From Agrocybe praecox (Eukaryota > Basidiomycota > Agaricomycetes > Agaricales > Agrocybaceae): a stretch of DNA of 14,592 nucleotides. The DNA is taken from NCBI GenBank assembly GCA_964017145.1, contig CAXHKQ010000131.1, positions 1-14,592 of the forward strand, read 5' to 3'. The notes below the pieces were generated by a model, which did not search any database, was not told the DNA's origin, and saw nothing but the letters and a program-made list of their open reading frames with translations. The first letter of the stretch is position 1, and each line of letters starts with the position of its first letter. Shown piece after piece: positions 9,220-14,592 of this stretch. The position numbers and the translations under genes were made by a program.

Positions 9220-9231
9220 ATGAAGTCTCCG
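9220..9231 (+). CDS. First coding exon (MKSP) of secreted PYPVEK-repeat protein
   Basis: ATG AAG TCT CCG directly before the splice donor GTAAGG (9232-9237), preceded by CCACA (a good insect start context). Only four residues are encoded, in phase 0. Splicing to the acceptor at 10421-10422 gives MKSPIALLLAVVVQLTLPDV, a textbook signal peptide: a basic residue, a long hydrophobic core, then a likely signal-peptidase site near GAAS. A tiny first exon that encodes only the start of the signal peptide is typical of insect cuticle-protein genes. Exon 2 has no ATG at its own 5' end, which supports this exon as the true start. Confidence 0.8.
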
Positions 9232-9800
9232 GTAAGGATCGAACAACGAACAACGCCAAACCGAAGTGAAAGTGAATTTTGTGATAGTGATCAGTTGCCG
9301 CGCAGCCCGAAATATTGGATTACTTCGATCGACATCGCACCTAGACTTCAATGGAATAACACCGACAATTTGGCTGATCTAACGTCGTTGTGTCGATTAC
9401 AGAGTTGTCAGGATGATACTCCATCTGATCAGAAGATATGAAATGTCGAATATTGTCAACCAGTAGATTCAGTAGATTGCTGAAGATGTCGGCAGCTCTT
9501 CATCGAATTTTATTCGGCTTAATCTTCAGTAGAGTTGAAAAGATAACGATAACGTCTTCTTCGTTCTATCATATACTGGTTCGATACGTGTCAATTAATG
9601 TGCAATGCCAATATTCGCAGTAGATACATTATATGAACATTGTAACGTGCAAATGCTCATAGAAAAGTGTAAGGCTAAATTCAATGTCGATTTCGAAAAC
9701 GCTCACCTCTTTTCTGCATTTCGTGGGAAGTGTGATCAATCATTTCAAATTGTTCGTGTTACGTCTTCGGTTCAAATGACATATCTCTTCTCTAGAGTGA

Positions 9801-9891
9801 CTCAAATCCTTATTTTACATTATAATTGAGTACACGTTTATGTATAGCTCATATACGTGTACTCAATTAAAATGTAAAATAAGGATTTGAG
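9801..9891. repeat. 91-bp near-perfect hairpin
   Basis: Left arm CTCAAATCCTTATTTTACAT onward to ACACGT (9801-9837), right arm its complement (9855-9891). There is one mismatch in about 37 bp and a loop of about 17 bp. A third copy of the terminal word, GCTCAAATCC at 9902-9911, forms an alternative 10-bp stem with GGATTTGAGC (9883-9892). It could be a small MITE remnant or a structured intronic RNA; no transposon family is recognisable. Confidence 0.85.
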
Positions 9892-10089
9892 CACAGGTTT
9901 AGCTCAAATCCTCATCATTCGAAAAAATTAACAAAAAACGTTATGGCTTCTAGTTTTGAGGGGCAAAAGTAAAGGCTCAACTATGAGAAAATTATGAGAT
10001 ATTTCCTAATCGATTTTGTTTGTAGGTGATAGTGTAATGTCTACTCAACTGAACTGCATCATTACAATGCTCGAATAGTTGTTGAAACA

Positions 10090-10358
10090 TAGAAGTGCTC
10101 AGACAAATGCGTGTTAAACTGCGCAAGATCCTACAATCAACTGAAAATCGTCTTGCGCGGCCTAGACTGTTACAGTTTAGTACAGTTTAGTGATGACACT
10201 GGCCTATCCTTTTTTCATGGGCGAGAAAAATCTTTGGCAAAAAGAATACGGCTGCCGGTACATATTTGCAAACTGCAGAAGATACATTTTAAATTAACAT
10301 CGTAGAAGTGCTCAGACAAATGCGTGTTAAACTGCGCAAGATCCTACAATCAACTGAA
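10090..10358. repeat. 56-bp direct duplication, 213-bp period
   Basis: The segment starting TAGAAGTGCTCAGACAAATG and ending CAATCAACTGAA occurs identically at 10090-10145 and 10303-10358. The second copy ends 64 bp before the exon-2 acceptor. Perfect identity suggests a recent duplication or an assembly artefact. The 157 bp between the copies are unrelated to them and include a short ACAGTTTAGT ACAGTTTAGT doublet near 10170. Confidence 0.95.
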
Positions 10359-10422
10359 TGTTCAAATATTTATCAATCACTAAATCCCTACAACATTACT
10401 CACCCGCCACACCGCCACACAG

Positions 10423-13400
10423 ATCGCCCTACTGCTCGCAGTGGTCGTGCAGCTGACGCTTCCGGACGTCGGCGCCGCATCAGTCTTCAAATTCCCCTCC
10501 AGATTCACTACTCCCGCCAATGCAACTGTCCCATCAGCCACCCCATCAGCCGCCCCGTCCTCCGGCATCAGCGCCACCGAACCGACCTACATGAACTCTC
10601 AGCGTCGCTTCACTCCAACCCCGTCACCGCCTTCGACGGCGATCCCATCGAAAACCAGCACTCTGAAGAAACTAGCCCTCAAAACAGCCACCCTCAAGGC
10701 AGCCTCCTTCAAGCCGCAGAAACTCGCGCCGAAAAGCACCGCAGCCACTTTCTCCTCGCCACCGACGACGACGCATGTGGCTCCGACAATGGCCACCCGA
10801 ATGGCCACCACCTCGTCGTCGTCGTCGAGTGCGATGCCACCGTCGTCCACAGCGACTCTTCCGGCTTCGGCCGCCATGGCAGACAGCGCTCCCGCGGCGA
10901 GCACCACGCATCACGTCAGCGCCACCATCATGGTGTCCACCGGATCGGTGCAGGACGATCCAATGGATGGAACCGACTCCGCAGACTCTTCGCGCATGCA
11001 CTTCGAACAGCAGCAAGAACACATCCTGGCCGCTCCGTTTGGCTCGCGCATGGTCATCCAGGACGAGGGCAACACGATCGCCCTGCCAACGGCCGCCGCC
11101 CTCTCGACGACCAGCTTCAGTTCGTACGGCGGGCCAACGGGCAGCATGGCGCCCATCGTCGCGGAGGATGAGGGCGCCGATCCGACGGCGGCCGGCTTCG
11201 ATCCGGCCTTCTCGCCGGAGGCGCAGCGCATCAAGCGCGCGTATGTGAGCAACGCTTCGGGTCAGCAGTTCCGCATTCAGGTGGTGAAGAAGCCGTCGCG
11301 AAATGGTAAGATCAATACGATTCACATCTATCCGGTGGCGAAGAAGCAGGCAGCACAGCAGGCGGGGCAGATGAAGAAGCGACCGCAGCAGCAGCAGCAG
11401 CAGCAGAACAAGTATCAGCCGACGCATCAGCATCATCATCACACCACCACGAGCACCTCCTCGTCGGACAACGACGACGACGACAGCATGGCCGATCTGC
11501 ATCGCTATCACGATCTGAACGGCGATATTAACAAGAACCAGCAGCCGGGCGGCGCCTTCAGCGGCGGCCACAATGCCGAGGACTTTGGCATGCACGACGA
11601 TCACTCGCTGATCGAGAATCGCGCCCGCCATAAGCTGGAGAAGATGCTGGAGGTGAGCGGAAAGTATGATGAGGAGAACGGTCATCATCAGGCGGATGGG
11701 AATGGCGGCAATGGCGAGCACGGCAGCAACGATCAGCTGGACGAGCACCACAAGGAGAAGGTCAAGATCAAGCACCATCACCATCATCATCATCACAATC
11801 ACGTGAAGACGGTTATCAAGAAGAACCGTATCCGGTGGAGAAGATCGTCGAGAAGATCGTGCACGTGCCGAAACCGTATCCGGTCGAGAAGGTCGTGGAG
11901 AAGGTGGTCCATGTGCCCGTCGAGAAGATCGTACACAAGCCCTATCCGGTCGAGAAGATCGTGGAGAAGGTCGTTCACGTTCCGGTCGAAAAGATCGTTC
12001 ACAAACCTTATCCAGTGGAAAAGATTGTCGAGAAGATCGTGCACGTGCCGAAACCCTATCCGGTCGAGAAGGTCATCGAAAAGGTCGTCCATGTGCCCAA
12101 GCCGTACGCCGTCGAGAAGATCGTCGAGAAGATCGTTCATGTGCCCGTCGAAAAGGTTGTCCACGTGCCGCAGCCCTATCCGGTCAAGGAGATAGTCGAG
12201 AAAAAGGTTCCCTATCCGGTCGAGAAGATCGTGCACGTTCCGAAGCCCTATCCGGTCGAGAAGATCGTCGAGAAGATCATCCACGTGCCGAAGCCGTACC
12301 CGGTGTACAAGAACGTCCATGTGCCCGTTGAGGTCAAGGTCCCGGTTCCGTATCCGAAGCCGGTGCCGTATCCCGTTGAGAAGAAGGTCCCCTATCCGGT
12401 TGAGGTGAAGGTCGAGGTGGAGAAGAAGGTGCCGTATCCGGTGAAGGTGTTCGTGCCGTACGAGAAGAAGTCGGTGCCGCAGGAGCATCAGCATCAGCAG
12501 CATCAGCAGAACCAACACTACCAGCACAATCAGCCAAAGCACGCCGGTGGCCAACAGCATCCTGCCCAGCACTCTGGCTTTACGCATGCCACTATTCATT
12601 CCCAGGACTACGCTCAGCATCAGCAGAACCAGCATCAGCAGCATCATCAGCATCATCAGCAGGACAACCAGCATCTGAACACCGGCGAGGAGCACCGGCA
12701 CACGCACGACTTTGTCGACAGTCCCTACAGCGACGAAGAGGAAGCCTCCTCCTCCATCCAACGCCAGTCGGTCAGCTATGCTCCGCAATTCCAGGCGCTT
12801 CTCCGAAGGCAGCCCCACAGCCAAACAACAGCAGCAACCCCAACAGCACCTGCAGGCAAACACCGGCCCGCAGCCGGCCATCCTCGGTCTGACCCCCTCG
12901 TACGGCGACAAGATGCTCTACCAATCTGAACCCGAAGTTCGCCGCCATCGAGACGTCGCAGCAGATGGCGATCAATACGTTGAAACAGCAGTTGTTGACC
13001 AACGAGCAGGTGAGGATCACGGGACAAGCGACTCCTTCCACTACTTCAGCTGCTGCCACCTCCACCCGCAACTCCCCACCGGTGGCCAACGTCAAACAGC
13101 TGCCCAATGCCACAGCCGCTGCCGTTGACCAGCCTCAGCAGACCATCGCCCAGCAATGGCAGCAACAGCAGAACCAGAACCTCAAGCAGCAGCAGCAACT
13201 GCAGCAGTTCCAGCAGCAACAGTTGCACCGGGCAGCAGCAAACCATCCATCGGCAGCAGCAGATGATGCAGCAGCAACAGCAGCAGATCCAGCAGCAACA
13301 GCAGCAGTCCGCCCAGCAAATGGCCCAGCAGCAACAGCAGCAACAGCAATCACCCAAGTCACTGCAGCCTCGTCAGTACCAGTACTTCCAGACGCACGGC

Positions 13401-14090
13401 GACCAGCAGCAACAGCAGCAGCAGAACGGCCAACAGCAGCAGCAGCAGCAGCAGCAGCAATTGCAAACCGCCGCCAGCACCCAGCAGCAGCAGTACGCTC
13501 CAGCCAAGCGTATAGCTTCCAGCAGCAGCACGCATTTGTTTCTTCCCAACCGGCTGGCGATCTGTCTGGCGCTGCCAGTCAGATTGATCAGCAAATCATC
13601 GCCATCGCACCGGCACCAGCATCCTACTTGCAACAGCATCAGATGGCCGGAGCCTTCCAGCCAATGTACGCTCCCGGACATGTCGGAACGGGGGACATGT
13701 CGGTGGCGGCCAGCAATCTGGCACCGGTGATGGTCGCTTTTGCGCCGGCTCCGCCGCAGCTGTTTGCCGACTACACGGCTCGGAACGACTTCCACATTGA
13801 CATTCCGGATGGTGCAGGTGCCGGTGCCGCGGCCGGAGTGAGTGGCGGAGCAGTGGAGCAGTTGCCCGAACCCGCGGCTCTGACAGCCGCAGATGCGTCG
13901 TCTGTCGTTTACGGGACGCCGATGTCGATCAACAGCTTCCAGTATGCGGGACTATGGTGACGGTTCGATGGCAGCGTCTGGTGGTGGTGGCGGAAGTGCT
14001 TCGGCCAATGGAGATCTGGTGCAGCTGGAGCCCGCGATGCCGTTGCTGAACGAGCTGCAGAGTCCGCAGGGATTTGGAGTGAGGTTGTAG
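10423..14090 (+). CDS. Secreted PYPVEK/His/Gln-rich repeat protein, large exon with six 1-nt frame breaks
   Basis: Begins IALLLAVVV after the acceptor and joins MKSP (9220-9231) as a signal peptide; stops at TAG 14088-14090. Allowing six single-base breaks the protein is about 1,225 residues. Order: signal peptide (about 1-24); Ser/Thr/Pro/Ala-rich region; SPEAQRIKRAYVSNASG (about 268-284) with a furin-like RIKR site, then QFRIQVVKKPSRNGKINTIH; Gln and His runs (polyHis at codons from 11773); an array of PYPVEKIVEKIVHVP units (11826-12470); a His/Gln-rich part; a polyGln region (about 13130-13500); and a C-terminal Ala/Gly-rich part ending LNELQSPQGFGVRL. Valine-rich PYPVEK/HVPVEK repeats are known from insect cuticle-associated secreted proteins such as the Drosophila Vajk group; orthology is not claimed. 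Breaks: a base lost near 11821-11826 and 13503-13505; a base gained at 12794/12795, 12925, 13229-13232 and 13948-13950. The sense resumes at once each time, so sequencing indels are more likely than a decayed gene. The long minus-strand open frames here are shadows. Confidence 0.82.
11826..12470 (+). repeat. Coding tandem repeat, PYPVEK / HVPVEK units
   Basis: Degenerate units built from CCGTATCCGGTCGAGAAG (PYPVEK), ATCGTCGAGAAGATCGT (IVEKIV) and CACGTGCC (HVP), repeated across about 640 bp. Synonymous variation between units shows that the peptide is what is conserved. Towards the end it shifts to VPYPVEKKVPYPVEVKVEVE-type units. Alternating hydrophobic residues suggest extended beta-like strands with Pro turns, as proposed for insect cuticle matrix proteins. 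Confidence 0.92.
13130..13500 (+). repeat. CAG/CAA (polyglutamine) low-complexity tract
   Basis: Dense CAG/CAA triplets encoding Gln runs in the correct frame (for example MMQQQQQQIQQQQQQSAQQM). In a shifted frame the same bases read as Ala- or Ser-rich, which hides the frame breaks near 13229-13232 and 13503-13505. A smaller CAG run lies at 11385-11405. Such tracts vary in length between alleles. Confidence 0.9.
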
Positions 14091-14396
14091 GTTTGGTGGT
14101 GGTTTGGTGATGTTTTGAACTGTGAAAAGACTGACTGGACTGACTCTGGAGAGATGGCGGACGTGCTTAGTTTGTAAGGCGGTTATGAATGCGTGTATGT
14201 AGTATGTGGTTGCGCCTGAGGCTGGAATGTGATATTTATAATAGATATACTAATATGCGAGTGCGTGTAACTTCTAAGTCGGCAGCATGCGAGATCGGAA
14301 CATTATTTTCATATGCGTGTATAGTTTTATAATACATCAGTGATGGTGATGGCCTAATGCGCGACGGACGACGAACGACAGGTGGGACATTTGAAT
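14091..14396 (+). other. 3' untranslated region of the repeat-protein gene
   Basis: Follows the TAG stop and runs to the polyadenylation hexamer at 14397. No open frame with coding character; GT-rich at first, then AT-rich. Confidence 0.6.
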
Positions 14397-14402
14397 AATA
14401 AA
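14397..14402 (+). promoter_or_regulatory. Polyadenylation signal AATAAA
   Basis: AATAAA within TTGAATAATAAAATATCC, about 310 nt after the stop codon, followed by T/GT-containing sequence (CATCGTTTGCCTATTTTG). This is the best candidate for the 3' end of the repeat-protein transcript. Confidence 0.65.
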
Positions 14403-14592
14403 ATATCCAATCAACCATATAATGCATCGTTTGCCTATTTTGATTGACTTATGTGTTTTAATGATTGATTCTCGAGCATTCCCTGGTTTGACATTTTTGT
14501 CTTAAGGAGTGTTGGGCGGCTGTATTTTAAATACGAAATACTAGAACGAGATCAGCACTCAACTTCACTAGAAAGAGTGATAACTGTCAAGC

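Larger units (their letters stand above)
9232..10422 (+). other. 1.2-kb phase-0 intron of the repeat-protein gene
   Basis: Donor GTAAGG at 9232, acceptor CCGCCACACAG ending at 10422. It is AT-rich and holds a 91-bp hairpin (9801-9891) and a 56-bp direct duplication (10090-10145 and 10303-10358). No coding sequence is recognised; small open frames here lack any motif. Confidence 0.78.

Noticed and set aside
10672..11802. 376-codon minus-strand open frame
   Set aside because: Antisense shadow of the repeat-protein exon; its Leu/Val/Met-rich composition comes from reverse-complemented CAT/CAC/GAC codons, and the plus strand makes full sense with a signal peptide.
10441..12195. Translation starting at codon 10441 or an internal ATG of exon 2
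   Set aside because: 10441 is GTG, not ATG, and it lies inside the hydrophobic core of a signal peptide that is completed by exon 1 (MKSP) at a phase-matched splice.
11799..12911. 370-codon minus-strand open frame
   Set aside because: Reverse complement of the PYPVEK/HVPVEK array; the repetitive DLLDRIG/RHVHDLLD pattern is an artefact.
11821..13950. Programmed ribosomal frameshifting at the six breaks
   Set aside because: Six sites in both directions without slippery heptamers is implausible; simple indels explain them better.

Overview
The window looks like nuclear DNA of an insect, most probably a dipteran of the mosquito type. The evidence is GT–AG introns, GC-rich exons in AT-rich non-coding DNA, a TATA box with an arthropod TCAGT initiator, a cuticle-type PYPVEK/HVPVEK repeat protein, and piggyBac-like, mariner and Helitron transposons. 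The species call is inference; no homology search was possible.

Left part (1-5517): the last two visible exons (421-748 and 4150-4374, plus strand) of a gene whose protein ends in what looks like a MIF4G/CTIF-type translation-factor fold. They are split by a 3.4-kb intron. That intron carries a TTAA-flanked, piggyBac-type element (1878-2776) that contains a very long, nearly perfect palindrome (2060-2757, arms of about 308 bp). A structurally complete non-autonomous Helitron (4611-5517) sits 236 bp after the stop codon, inserted exactly between A and T. It supplies the only AATAAA I noticed downstream of this stop.

Middle (5518-9117): a mariner-family element (5737-6848 including TA duplications) with perfect 27-bp terminal inverted repeats but a dead transposase. 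About 2.2 kb without a recognisable gene follows; it has alternating purine/pyrimidine tracts and is probably upstream regulatory DNA of the next gene.

Right part (9118-14592): a second plus-strand gene with a TATA box, an initiator, a 12-nt coding first exon (MKSP) and a 1.2-kb intron holding a 91-bp hairpin and a 56-bp direct duplication. A large terminal exon (10423-14090) follows. Joined across the splice, it starts with a clean signal peptide and encodes a secreted protein of about 1,225 residues, rich in Ser/Thr/Ala, His, PYPVEK repeats and Gln. The exon's reading frame is broken six times, each time by a single base that can be pinpointed. The protein signal resumes immediately in another frame every time, which points to sequencing or assembly indels (or a very recent pseudogene) rather than old decay.

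The two genes are unrelated neighbours in the same orientation; nothing in the sequence suggests they act together. The most novel items are the long intronic palindrome, the Helitron as possible 3'-end donor, and the hidden full-length repeat protein that naive gene calling would split into several pieces.
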